Source of the DNA: JBBDIK01 sp040880465
GTDB lineage: Bacteria; Actinomycetota; UBA4738; JBBDHU01
DNA length: 22,615 nucleotides
Direction: 5' to 3'
NCBI GenBank assembly: GCA_040880465.1
Contig: JBBDIK010000010.1
Span: 1 to 22,615 of the forward strand
This document shows positions 1-6,952 of this stretch, in pieces. The number at the start of each line of letters is the position of its first letter. The first letter of the stretch is position 1. The notes beneath the pieces are model-generated. The model saw nothing but the letters and a program-made list of their open reading frames with translations. It made no database searches and was not told the origin of the DNA. The position numbers and the translations under genes are program-made.

Positions 1-1
1 G

Positions 2-175
2 AGCCTCCGCCTCAACGGCCTGCCGGCCGTCAACGTCGCCCGGCCGTCGCGCTGGGGCAATCCCTACACCATCCGCGGCGCCGCGGAAGCCGGTTTCAAG
101 CACCCGCGAGAGTGCGTCGTCGAGATGTTCGAGCATTGGCTCCGCGGCGACCTGATGGAGCGGGAGCGCGAGGGG
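2..175 (+). pseudogene. DUF4326 domain fragment, cut at both ends
   Basis: Reading in frame 2 from the left edge gives about 57 residues containing RPSRWGNPYTI, the signature of DUF4326 proteins, followed by a helix (ECVVEMFEHWLRGDL). The 5' end is outside the window. Family members normally continue into a Cys-rich C-terminal motif (roughly GKDLACWC then PCHADVL); no TGC-TGG-TGC-type sequence occurs in any frame here. After about position 175 the frame stays open to 526, but its translation is Arg/Ser/Pro-rich and is the shadow of the MTHFR gene in another frame. I read it as a remnant whose 3' half was lost at a junction, either a real deletion or an assembly join. The function of DUF4326 is unknown. 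Confidence 0.6.
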
Positions 176-1095
176 CCGCCGCCGACGCGCGACGGCCGAC
201 CGCGGTCGGCGAGAGGCTCGCCGCCGGTGACTACGTCATCGCCGTCGAGATGGACCCTCCGAAGGGATTCTCCGCGGCGAAGATGCTCGCCGGTGCGCAG
301 ACGCTCGCGGAGGCGGGTGCCGACGTCATCGACGTGGCCGACTCGCCCATGGCCCGGATGCGGATGTCGCCCTGGGCAGCGTGCCGGATCATCCAGGAGG
401 CCGGCATCGAGACGATCCTGCACTTCCCGACGCGCGGACGGAACCTGCTGCGACTGCAAGGGGACCTGTTGGCGGTCCATGCGCTCGGCATCCGGAACGT
501 GTTCGTGTGCATGGGCGACCCGGTGACGATCGGTGACTACCCCGGCGCCACCGACAACGTCGACGTGGTCCCGACCGCGCTCATGCGGACGATCACCGCA
601 TCGTTCAACGAGGGCAGCGATCGCAGCGGTGCCTCGATCGGCGAACCGACCAGCTTCGTCGTCGGGTGCGCGGTCTCACCGAACGCGGGCGACCTGGAGA
701 AGGAAGTGCAGCTCCTGCACAAGAAGATCGAGGCGGGCTGTTCGTTCGGGCTGTCGCAGCCGATGTTCACCCCCGAGCCGCTCGAACGCCTCCGCGATGC
801 CTACCGTGAGCGCTATGAGGAGGATCTGATGCTGCCCATCTTGGCCGGCGTGCTGCCGCTCGTTTCCAGCCGCCATGCCGAGTTCCTGCACAACGAGGTC
901 CCGGGCATCGTGATCCCCGACGACGTGCGTGACCGCATGGGCAAGGCCGGGGATGACGGGGAGGCAGAGGGACTCGCGCTGGCCCGCGATCTGGTCGCGC
1001 AGCTCCGCGAACGCGCCGCCGGCGTCTACCTGATGCCGCCCTTCGAGCGGATCGATCTGGCCGCCGAGGTCGTCGAGGCCGCGCGCACACCCTGA
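112..1095 (+). CDS. Methylenetetrahydrofolate reductase family protein, start uncertain
   Basis: The flavin-dependent family reduces 5,10-methylene-THF to 5-methyl-THF for methionine synthesis. The core TIM barrel is clear from about position 202: AVGERLAAGDYVIAVEMDPP, then ADSPMARMRMSP, ETILHFPTRGRNLLRLQGDL, HALGIRNVFVCMGDP and GDYPGATDNVD, ending with GVYLMPPFER. It most resembles the reductase half of two-domain homocysteine S-methyltransferase/MTHFR proteins. There is no convincing start: the GTG at 112 and a TTG at 136 are in frame but lie within DUF4326 coding sequence and lack a clear ribosome site, and the first 30 residues are Arg/Ala-rich and not family-like. The gene may therefore have lost its own 5' end, possibly including an S-methyltransferase domain. 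The stop overlaps the next start as TGATG. Confidence 0.8.
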   Translation: MRRRDVRALAPRRPDGAGARGAAADARRPTAVGERLAAGDYVIAVEMDPPKGFSAAKMLAGAQTLAEAGADVIDVADSPMARMRMSPWAACRIIQEAGIETILHFPTRGRNLLRLQGDLLAVHALGIRNVFVCMGDPVTIGDYPGATDNVDVVPTALMRTITASFNEGSDRSGASIGEPTSFVVGCAVSPNAGDLEKEVQLLHKKIEAGCSFGLSQPMFTPEPLERLRDAYRERYEEDLMLPILAGVLPLVSSRHAEFLHNEVPGIVIPDDVRDRMGKAGDDGEAEGLALARDLVAQLRERAAGVYLMPPFERIDLAAEVVEAARTP

Positions 1096-1625
1096 TGGGT
1101 TTCTCCGTCCCGAGCTGGTCCGACCTGAAGCGGCTCCCGCGTGGGAAGGTCGCACTCGCGGCCGGCGTCGTCGCCCTCGCATTGCTCCTGATCGTGGTCG
1201 CGGTGCTGGCGATGGGCGGGTCGAAGACGCCGGTCGGCCGACCCGTCGACCCTGGCAAGACCTGTGTGTCGCCGCCGCCGCTGGTCAAGTACCGGGGTAT
1301 CGTCCTCCGCGAAAGCGCGATGCGCGCGTTCCGCCACGCGGAGAACACCCTCGAGCAGAGTGGGAAGGGTATCCGGGTCGAGTGGAGCTACCGGGATTGC
1401 GAACAGCAGCGGCAGGCGTGCCTGAACATCTGCGGGGATCCGAAGGGGTGTCCGAACCTGTGCGCGGAGCCGGGGTCCTCGATGCACCAGATCGGGGCGG
1501 CCATCGACCTGAGACCCTCATCGTGGCGCGACGCCGAGGTCGTGCAAGCTCTCAAACAAGAGGGTTGGTGCCAGCCGTTACCCCAGAGCGACGCCGGCCA
1601 CTTCTCCTTCGGTCAGTGTCGCTGA
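1095..1625 (+). CDS. Membrane-anchored M15-type (D-Ala-D-Ala carboxypeptidase-like) peptidase
   Basis: This 176-residue protein has one N-terminal membrane segment (about residues 17-41) and an outside domain with the M15 zinc-peptidase pattern: SYRDCEQQ (canonical SGYRS..EQ), SSMHQIGAAIDL giving zinc ligands H131 and D138, and DAGHFSF giving H169. The usual catalytic Glu three residues before the last His is Asp (D166), as in M15C-type endopeptidases. It should cut peptide cross-links of peptidoglycan outside the membrane. Eight Cys in the outside domain (57, 102, 109, 113, 119, 123, 159, 175) suggest several disulfides. Its ATG overlaps the MTHFR stop (TGATG), so translation is coupled although the functions are unrelated. 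The exact substrate bond cannot be told. Confidence 0.8.
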   Translation: MGFSVPSWSDLKRLPRGKVALAAGVVALALLLIVVAVLAMGGSKTPVGRPVDPGKTCVSPPPLVKYRGIVLRESAMRAFRHAENTLEQSGKGIRVEWSYRDCEQQRQACLNICGDPKGCPNLCAEPGSSMHQIGAAIDLRPSSWRDAEVVQALKQEGWCQPLPQSDAGHFSFGQCR

Positions 1626-1677
1626 GAGTGGCCGGGCAGCGGCCGCCGGCACGAGGCGGTGACCGGCCCCGAGACCG

Positions 1678-2406
1678 CTAGTTGATCAGGACCCGCCCGA
1701 ACATGTTGAACCGGTAACGGTCCAGGTCCACGCATCCCTGGCTGTTCCCCGCTCCCGGAACGCTCCCGCAGTCCGAGTACTGCCAGAACGTCCAGCCGTG
1801 GCCGCTCCAGTTGTTGGCGGGGACGGTCGGCCTGCGCACGTCCCAGTGGGCGATCCACAGAGGGAACTTGCGGCGCGCGAACCGGGTCGTGTTCCCCATG
1901 GCCGTCTGCCAGAAGTACGGGCTCGTGTAGATCATCGGCTTGACGCCGGTTCGGTTCTCGACGCGATTCAGCCACGCGGCGACCCAGTCCTCCAGGCGAC
2001 CGCGCGAGAGGCCGCCGGTCTGCTCAAGGTCGAGCACCGGGATGATGTCTCCCGATGCGGGCGTCGCAGTATCGACGAAGAAGTTGGCCTCGTCGACCGC
2101 GTCCTGCGTCGTGCCGTTCGGCTTGGCGTAGTGGTACGCCCCGAACGGGATGCTCTCCGCCGCGGCTCCGGCGCGGTTGCTCGCGTACTGCGGGTCGGCG
2201 TAGTTGTCTCCGGAGCTGGCCCGCGCGATGACGAACTTCACGTTCGCGTTCCCGACCTGCGTCCAGTTCACGGTGTTCTGGTACTGCGAGATGTCGATGC
2301 CGCGCTTGTAGGCGGCGCCGGCAGGGAGGGCGGGCAGCATCGCGGCGAGCATCGCGGTGGCAAGCACGAGCGACGCGGCGGCGAGACGGCGGCGAGCGGT
2401 TCGCAT
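1678..2406 (-). CDS. Secreted GH25 muramidase, second of a tandem pair
   Basis: The 242-residue protein has a Sec signal peptide (Arg-rich start, hydrophobic core, cleavage near LPAGAAYK) and a complete glycoside hydrolase 25 domain: RGIDISQYQ with the first conserved Asp, PFGAYHYAKP, the IIPVLDLEQ strand with the catalytic acidic pair, GVKPMIYTSPYFW, LWIAHWDV and the terminal GWTFWQYSDCG motif. GH25 enzymes cut the MurNAc-GlcNAc bond of peptidoglycan. The ATG overlaps the stop of the upstream GH25 gene as TGATG, so the two are one transcription unit with coupled translation. There is no separate wall-binding domain. The paralogue is clearly similar along its whole length, pointing to duplication. 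Confidence 0.9.
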   Translation of the reverse strand: MRTARRRLAAASLVLATAMLAAMLPALPAGAAYKRGIDISQYQNTVNWTQVGNANVKFVIARASSGDNYADPQYASNRAGAAAESIPFGAYHYAKPNGTTQDAVDEANFFVDTATPASGDIIPVLDLEQTGGLSRGRLEDWVAAWLNRVENRTGVKPMIYTSPYFWQTAMGNTTRFARRKFPLWIAHWDVRRPTVPANNWSGHGWTFWQYSDCGSVPGAGNSQGCVDLDRYRFNMFGRVLIN

Positions 2407-3137
2407 CAGGGGATCATCACCTTGTGCAGGTTATCGCCTGCGTAGCGATCCATGTCGATGCACCCGGGGATCCCGTTCACGTCTCCGCACGCACTCCACT
2501 GCCAGAAGGTCCAGCCCTTCCCGCCCCAGTTCCCCGCGGGCACCCATGGGTTCCGCACCTGCCAGTGGGCGATCCAGAGCCGGTATCCGTGGTTCGCGAA
2601 GCGGCGTGTGTTGCCGACGCGCTCGATCCAGAAGCTCGGGCTGGTGTAGATCATCGGCCTGACGCCGGTCGCGCGACGTACACGGTTCAGCCAGACGGCG
2701 ATCCAGTCCGCGAGGCGTCCGTCGGAAAGTCCCCCGGCATCTTCCATGTCCAGCACCGGCAACAGGTCGCCCGAGGCCGGGGTCGCGTTCGCGAGGAAGA
2801 AGTTCGCCTGTTCGATCGCGTCCGCTCGCCCGCCCCTGGGTGTCGCGTAGTGGTAGGCCCCGAACGCCATCCCGATCGACGCCGCTCCGGCGCGGTGGGA
2901 GTCGTAGGAGGTATCGGCCTCGTCGCCGTGGCTCGCGCGCATGATCAGGAACCGCTTGGGACCGTCGCCCACCTTGGTCCAGTTGACGGTCGGTTCGTAC
3001 GAGGACAGATCGATCCCCGGGAGGCCCTTGGCGGCAGAGGCCGGCGTCGCGGGAGCGAGCATGCCCACCGCGAGACCGGCGGCCAGCAGGCACGCCAGGA
3101 AGGGCCGGACGCGTCGGGTTCGGGGTCGCATGTTCAT
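2406..3137 (-). CDS. Secreted GH25 muramidase, first of a tandem pair
   Basis: The 243-residue protein starts MNMRPRTRR, followed by a hydrophobic signal sequence ending around TPASAAKG; an alternative start is the ATG two codons later. The GH25 domain shows GIDLSSYEPTVNW, GAYHYATPRGG, LLPVLDMEDAGG (catalytic Asp/Glu), GVRPMIYTSPSFW, RLWIAHWQVR and WTFWQWSACGD. Like its neighbour it should hydrolyse peptidoglycan glycan strands outside the cell. It is the upstream gene of the pair and its stop is coupled to the next start. A CTAGGG immediately before the ATG hints at a start-proximal promoter, but it lacks the final T of TANNNT, so I do not call it. Confidence 0.9.
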   Translation of the reverse strand: MNMRPRTRRVRPFLACLLAAGLAVGMLAPATPASAAKGLPGIDLSSYEPTVNWTKVGDGPKRFLIMRASHGDEADTSYDSHRAGAASIGMAFGAYHYATPRGGRADAIEQANFFLANATPASGDLLPVLDMEDAGGLSDGRLADWIAVWLNRVRRATGVRPMIYTSPSFWIERVGNTRRFANHGYRLWIAHWQVRNPWVPAGNWGGKGWTFWQWSACGDVNGIPGCIDMDRYAGDNLHKVMIP

Positions 3138-3176
3138 CCCTAGGTTCGGCGCCCGCAGGCCCGACCTTTACGCCCC

Positions 3177-3575
3177 CTACGCCCGCAGCTCATTGAACCC
3201 CGCAGCTGCGAAATCCCCGTCGAAAGCCAGTGCATCGCGGATCCGGAGACTCCGCATGACCGCGAAGCTGGTCGCGTCGACGAAGGAATAGCGACGCTCG
3301 TCGTGGACGCGGAGCCATGCCCAAGCCTGCTTCTCCTGCTCCTCGCTGGTTCGGAAGATCGCGACCCGCGGACTGCCGGTCAGCTCCTCGAGGAACTCGA
3401 CGGCCGTCCGGTGATCGCAGCGGCTCTGGATGAGGTTCCAGGTCTCGCCCTGCACGTGGGTGGACGTGGCCAGCGCCCCATGACCGTGCCTGCGGAGCCG
3501 CTCGACCGCTTCGTCGTGCAACGTGTCCCGCCGGTTCTTCAGTGCAACCCAGAAAGACGTGTCGACGAAGATCAT
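3177..3575 (-). CDS. vapC: PIN-domain toxin, VapC type
   Basis: The 132-residue PIN-domain protein starts MIFVDTSFWVAL. The expected acidic metal-binding residues are present: D5 (VDTS), E44 (QGETWN), D100 (SFVDATS) and D119/D121 (FDGDF). VapC proteins are Mg/Mn-dependent RNases, usually cutting tRNA or rRNA. The ATG overlaps the antitoxin stop as ATGA, the standard antitoxin-toxin coupling. Size and motifs are intact, so it looks functional. The frame remains open upstream but that part is a shadow of the antitoxin gene. The RNA target cannot be read from sequence. Confidence 0.88.
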   Translation of the reverse strand: MIFVDTSFWVALKNRRDTLHDEAVERLRRHGHGALATSTHVQGETWNLIQSRCDHRTAVEFLEELTGSPRVAIFRTSEEQEKQAWAWLRVHDERRYSFVDATSFAVMRSLRIRDALAFDGDFAAAGFNELRA

Positions 3576-3829
3576 CCGTCGGCCGGTGCTTCCTTCGGCC
3601 CGTAGAGGATGTCGTCGTGGGTCTCGCCCGGCGCCACCTCCCACGAGCCGGAGCCAACCATCCGCCAGAGTGGGTCGTCCTCCAGTGCGGGCGTGGGTTC
3701 CAAGCGCTCGCCGACGATCTCGCGGATGAGGGCCGCCTTGGATATGCCTCGTTCGCGCGCAGCTTTGCTGAGGGCCTCGTCCATCTCCCGCTCGATCATG
3801 ATCTGCAGGCGTTTCATGTCGTTGAGCAT
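3572..3829 (-). CDS. vapB: Ribbon-helix-helix antitoxin, VapB type
   Basis: The 85-residue protein begins with a ribbon-helix-helix DNA-binding region (MKRLQIMIEREMDEALSKAA, then RGISKAALIREIVGERL) and ends in a Trp-containing tail (DDPLWRMVGSGSWEV) of the kind that occupies the VapC active site. The start at 3829 is supported by AGGAGG eight bases upstream; a second ATG lies four codons in. It should neutralise the toxin and autorepress the operon. The 100 bp upstream (3830-3932) carries no gene; I did not find a convincing operator. Confidence 0.85.
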   Translation of the reverse strand: MLNDMKRLQIMIEREMDEALSKAARERGISKAALIREIVGERLEPTPALEDDPLWRMVGSGSWEVAPGETHDDILYGPKEAPADG

Positions 3830-3932
3830 ACATCACGCCTCCTACGTTGGTGTAACTCCCAGGCACGAGGAGGAGGATGGTGGGGGCTGAGCATATCGGG
3901 TGCCACCGACAGTCAGGCGCTTGAGTAGGGGG

Positions 3933-4466
3933 CTAGCTCTGCGCGGGGTCGGACCGGTCGAGACGGGCCACCTCGACGGTTGATATCTCGACGGTGGATA
4001 CCTCGACCCCCTTCTCGCGGAACTCCTCGTGCATCCGGAATCGGACGTCCTCGCTCACGAGATCGAGGCGAGATGCCACGTCTTCGGCCGGTGAGGCGGC
4101 GATGGTGGATCGGAGCGCCTTCGCCGCGACATCTGCTACGGCACCCTCCAGCGGGCCGATGGTGAGGGTCGCCCGTGCCGGGTCCACTACCCGTAAGGTC
4201 ACGAGGAGCCCTATCGTGACCGATGCCCCGTCGCGCGTCAGGGCCGTCTGAGCGGAGACCGGTACCTGCGTATCGGTCATGTCGACCTGAACGACCGCGT
4301 CGATGAACGGGATTATCAGGACGAGCCCTGGGCCCTTGACCCCGGCGAATCTCCCGAGGCGGAAGATCACTGCCCGCTGCTCCCCGGGGACGGTCTTGAA
4401 CGCCCTGGGGGCCGTGAGCACGATGAGGACGAGGATGACGACGAGTACCGCCTGCGTCCCGTCCAC
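3933..4466 (-). CDS. Short SPFH/band-7 (stomatin-like) membrane protein
   Basis: The likely start is a GTG at 4466, just before VDGTQAVLVVILVLIVL, a single membrane segment followed at once by the band-7 hallmark: TVPGEQRAVIFRLGRFAG, KGPGLVLIIPFID, VDMTDTQVPVSAQTALTRDG, then RSTIAASPAEDV and a closing EVSTVEISTVEVARL. Such proteins form oligomeric scaffolds in the membrane and often control proteases. At 177 residues it has essentially only the membrane segment and PHB domain; the coiled-coil tail usual in stomatins is missing. No NfeD-type protease partner is adjacent. The ribosome site is weak, so the start is tentative; an extension upstream would overlap the divergent SnoaL-like gene. Confidence 0.8.
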   Translation of the reverse strand: MDGTQAVLVVILVLIVLTAPRAFKTVPGEQRAVIFRLGRFAGVKGPGLVLIIPFIDAVVQVDMTDTQVPVSAQTALTRDGASVTIGLLVTLRVVDPARATLTIGPLEGAVADVAAKALRSTIAASPAEDVASRLDLVSEDVRFRMHEEFREKGVEVSTVEISTVEVARLDRSDPAQS

Positions 4467-4517
4467 CCGTTCATTGTCGCCCTTCGCTGCCCCTGGAGCC
4501 AGTCGGGTTTGCCGGGA

Positions 4518-4547
4518 TTGCCCCGGCGGGTGGAACTGGCCTAGATT
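4518..4547 (+). promoter_or_regulatory. Promoter for the SnoaL-like gene (leaderless type)
   Basis: TTGCCC (4518-4523) and TAGATT (4542-4547) are 18 bp apart. TAGATT ends nine bases before the GTG start and no ribosome site lies between, so transcription should start at or next to the start codon. Confidence 0.6.
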
Positions 4548-4556
4548 CGCTCTCTC

Positions 4557-4946
4557 GTGACCAAGACCGAGAAGATCCTGCGCGCAACGCTGGACGCCTT
4601 CGTGGCTCGGGACCTCGTGGCGTTCGACGAGTACCTGCATCCGGCGGTCGTGTGGCATGACCTCCGTCCGCAGAGCCCCATCGGTGGCGGGTACCAAGGG
4701 AAGGGCGAGGTGCTGTCCTATCTGGCCGGGTTGCTGGAATCGACCGGGGGCTCGATGCAGGTCGAGGTCCACGATCTGCTCGCGAGCCACGACCACGCGG
4801 TCGCGCTCCTGAACGTCACCGCGCAGCGGGCCGGGAAGGCTTTGGACGATCGGGCGGTCTTCGTGGTCGCGATCGAGGGCGAACAGATCCGCGAGGTCTG
4901 GGCGTACGCGGGCGATCCGTACGCACTCGACGAGTTCTGGGCTTGA
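4557..4946 (+). CDS. SnoaL-like / NTF2-fold protein
   Basis: The 129-residue protein has the cone-shaped NTF2-like pattern: KTEKILRATLDAFVARDLVAFDEYLHPAVVWHD, a GGGYQGKGEVLSYLAGLLE helix, then strands ending EQIREVWAYAGDPYALDEFW. SnoaL-like proteins are small ligand-binding or isomerase/hydrolase domains; this one cannot be assigned a substrate. The GTG start is chosen because a good -10 box lies just upstream and the domain begins at once. It is divergent from the band-7 gene and convergent with the ZIP gene, with a 9-bp gap. Confidence 0.75.
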   Translation: MTKTEKILRATLDAFVARDLVAFDEYLHPAVVWHDLRPQSPIGGGYQGKGEVLSYLAGLLESTGGSMQVEVHDLLASHDHAVALLNVTAQRAGKALDDRAVFVVAIEGEQIREVWAYAGDPYALDEFWA

Positions 4947-4955
4947 GGTCGGTTC

Positions 4956-5711
4956 CTACCCTGCGCCCAGTTTCGTCAGGAAGAACGAGAGCGCGTAGCC
5001 GAAGACCGCCCAGAGGCCGATGAGCCCCAGCGCGTCGTGGTCGGACCGCTCGAAGGCCTCCGGGATCATCGTGTCCACCAGCATCGCCAGGATCGCGCCG
5101 GCGGCGAGCGCTTGGATGAAGGGCACGGCGTCCGGTGCGAACCGCGCGACCACGCCGTAGCCGACGGCGGCGGCCACGGCGGCGGCGATCGCAACGCCGA
5201 CCCACAGGACGATGACCTTCCAGGCGTCGTTGTGCATGGTCGTGCGCATGAGGCCGGTCGCCGACGAGAGGGACTCGGGGATGTTGGAGAGGAACACGCC
5301 GGCGAGGAGCGCGACGGTGACCGCGCCGTGTTCGAACACGGCGACGCCGATGGCGACCGACTCGGGGATGGCGTCGAGCATGGTCCCGACCACGATCCCG
5401 ACGGGAGCGCCCTGCTCCTGCTGTCCGCCGGATCGCTTGCGGTCCCTGCCCCCGAGCCGGTGCAGGACCATCCGGTCGATGGCGACGAACAGGATGGCGC
5501 CCAGCGCCAGTCCGATCCCGACCGCGTCGAACCCCCCGCGCCGGAACGCGTCCTCGGTCAGTTCGAAGCTCAGCCCGCTGATCAGAACGCCGGCGCCGAA
5601 GGCCATGATGTACGGGATGTAGCGGGCGACAGGCTTCACGTAGAGCCCGAGGAACGCGCCGAGGATCAGGGAGGATGCCCCTACGAATCCCGCCAGTGCC
5701 GCTTCGCCCAT
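4956..5711 (-). CDS. ZIP-family metal transporter, divergent metal-site motifs
   Basis: The 251-residue protein has about eight membrane segments and a hydrophilic loop (about 86-104, GGRDRKRSGGQQEQ) between TM3 and TM4, the ZIP layout. TM4 reads LDAIPESVAIG (111-121) and TM5 reads LSNIPESLSSAT (141-152), matching the paired metal-binding helices, but the first residue of each HxxPE motif is Asp or Ser instead of His. TM6 carries DTMIPEAFE. ZIP proteins move Zn or other divalent metals into the cytoplasm. The His-poor loop and changed sites make the metal uncertain; related divergent ZIPs exist in actinobacteria. It is divergently transcribed from the lipoprotein nuclease gene. Confidence 0.8.
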   Translation of the reverse strand: MGEAALAGFVGASSLILGAFLGLYVKPVARYIPYIMAFGAGVLISGLSFELTEDAFRRGGFDAVGIGLALGAILFVAIDRMVLHRLGGRDRKRSGGQQEQGAPVGIVVGTMLDAIPESVAIGVAVFEHGAVTVALLAGVFLSNIPESLSSATGLMRTTMHNDAWKVIVLWVGVAIAAAVAAAVGYGVVARFAPDAVPFIQALAAGAILAMLVDTMIPEAFERSDHDALGLIGLWAVFGYALSFFLTKLGAG

Positions 5712-5759
5712 CGGCTGATTCCACCACAGCGGGCGCTCGCGAGCGATGACCCTCGGGCG

Positions 5760-5765
5760 TAGCCT
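5760..5765 (+). promoter_or_regulatory. -10 box of the nuclease gene (leaderless type)
   Basis: TAGCCT ends eight bases before the ATG at 5774. The intervening GCGGAGGG abuts the ATG, too close to act as a normal ribosome site. No clear -35 box is visible. Confidence 0.5.
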
Positions 5766-5773
5766 GCGGAGGG

Positions 5774-6595
5774 ATGGATCTGGCGATGTTCGCGCGGCTC
5801 GTGGCGGTTGCGGTCGTCCTCGCTGCGTGTGCGGCCCCTCGGCCGGACGCGCGGGAGGACCCGCCGGCGCCGTCGGTCCTGTCGAACCGCGAGACCGAGC
5901 GGCAGGAGGTCGCCGAGGGGCCTTCGCCAGCGGGCGAACCGAAGCAGGACCGGCCGGTTGGCGGCGGCAGTGATGGTGGCAACGGTGGCGGTGGCAACGG
6001 TGGTGGAGGGCGTGTTCGCCACGCGTCCGTGATCCGAGCGATCGACGGCGACACCATCGAGGTGAGGTCCGGCGGGCGCTCCGTGGATTTCCGGTTGATC
6101 GGCATCGACACGCCGGAGTCGGTCGCGCCGGGGCAGCCCGTCGAGTGCTACGGGAAGGCAGCCTCCGCGTTCACGGCTCGCGTTCTGGAGGGGCGGCGGG
6201 TGCGGCTGACGTTCGACGTGGAGCACAAGGATCACTACGGCAGGACGCTCGCGTACGTATGGCACGGCGGGATGTTCAACATGCGGCTGGTGCGGGCGGG
6301 GTACGCGACGGCCTACCCCTACGAGCCGAACACCAGGTACGCGAACCGGTTCGCCGAAGCCGAACGCATCGCCCGAAAGCACCATCGAGGCTTGTGGGGG
6401 AAGTGCCGGCGCGGTTCGGGAGGCGGCGGCGGGAACGGCGGCGGCGGCTGCGACCCGTCCTATCCCGGTGTGTGCATCCCGAAGTACCCGCCCGACCTGG
6501 ATTGCTCGCAGATCCCAGAGCACGACTTCAAGGTCACGGGCAAGGACCCCCACGGGTTCGACGGCAACCACGACGGACGCGGCTGCGAAACCTGA
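5774..6595 (+). CDS. Lipoprotein thermonuclease (SNase) with C-terminal Excalibur domain
   Basis: The 273-residue protein has a lipobox (LAAC, Cys19), so it is exported and lipid-anchored. A low-complexity stretch (30-80, ending in Gly/Asn repeats) leads to a staphylococcal-nuclease domain (81-211): DGDTIEV with D93, RLIGIDTPES with R107, D112 and E115, and DHYGRTLAYV with R157, matching the metal-binding and catalytic residues of nuclease. A second Gly-rich linker (about 214-225) joins an Excalibur domain (226-273) with DPHGFDGNHDGRGCE, a calcium-binding motif common in Gram-positive surface proteins. It should degrade DNA or RNA outside the cell in a Ca-dependent way. The start could also be the ATG four codons later. 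The stop lies at the left edge of a palindrome. Confidence 0.9.
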   Translation: MDLAMFARLVAVAVVLAACAAPRPDAREDPPAPSVLSNRETERQEVAEGPSPAGEPKQDRPVGGGSDGGNGGGGNGGGGRVRHASVIRAIDGDTIEVRSGGRSVDFRLIGIDTPESVAPGQPVECYGKAASAFTARVLEGRRVRLTFDVEHKDHYGRTLAYVWHGGMFNMRLVRAGYATAYPYEPNTRYANRFAEAERIARKHHRGLWGKCRRGSGGGGGNGGGGCDPSYPGVCIPKYPPDLDCSQIPEHDFKVTGKDPHGFDGNHDGRGCET

Positions 6596-6610
6596 TCTGA
6601 CGATCAGATC
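6594..6610. repeat. Perfect palindrome GATCTGA-CGA-TCAGATC
   Basis: Two 7-base arms separated by CGA start inside the nuclease stop codon. There is no T-run after it, so it is a weak terminator candidate; it ends 9 bp before TAGGGT (6620-6625), a possible -10 box for the next gene, so it could be an operator. It marks the left edge of a lower-GC segment. Confidence 0.55.
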
Positions 6611-6653
6611 CCGGATCGCTAGGGTCGTCGTCCTGAGCCGATTGGAGGTCGCC

Positions 6654-6851
6654 ATGCTGCGCTATGAAGTCGAGTTCATCCAGACGTTCGAGTTCACAAG
6701 TACAGAAACCGTGGAGGCCGAGGGTCTCGTCGAGGCCGCGCGGTGGGTAGAGGAGAACTACGGTGAACTTCAGCAGGGCGTGCTCGAAGAGTCTGACGTG
6801 GAGGTGATTGCGGTTCGGCGTCTTATGGTCGCGAGTTCCAACGCCGACTGA
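6654..6851 (+). CDS. Small acidic protein of unknown function
   Basis: The 65-residue protein begins MLRYEVEFIQTFEF and is rich in Glu and Val, with no Cys, membrane segment or recognised motif. It is predicted to alternate strand and helix (RYEVEFIQTFEF; GLVEAARWVEENYGEL; EVIAVRRL). GGAGG six bases before the ATG fixes the start. Its base composition (about 53% GC by eye) matches the nuclease gene that follows 101 bp later and differs from the flanks, so the two may have arrived together. It could be a partner or regulator of the nuclease; that is inference only. Confidence 0.65.
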   Translation: MLRYEVEFIQTFEFTSTETVEAEGLVEAARWVEENYGELQQGVLEESDVEVIAVRRLMVASSNAD

Positions 6852-6952
6852 GCTGTTGGTACGAAGCCCTGTGGATGTGCAATCCCCGCTGGATCTTGTC
6901 GGGCCAGCCAGATAAGCTTCAGGATCCTGCCTACGCGTCGGGGGCCACAAGA

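Noticed and set aside
1626..1677. GC-rich sequence between the convergent M15 and GH25 genes as a terminator.
   Set aside because: Only a 5-bp stem (CCGCC 1643-1647 / GGCGG 1655-1659) can be made, with no U-tract; too weak to call.
6875..6952. An upstream in-frame ATG extending the PD-(D/E)XK nuclease by 26 residues.
   Set aside because: No ribosome site or -10 box at the right distance, and the family-like sequence starts at MGLRDLW.
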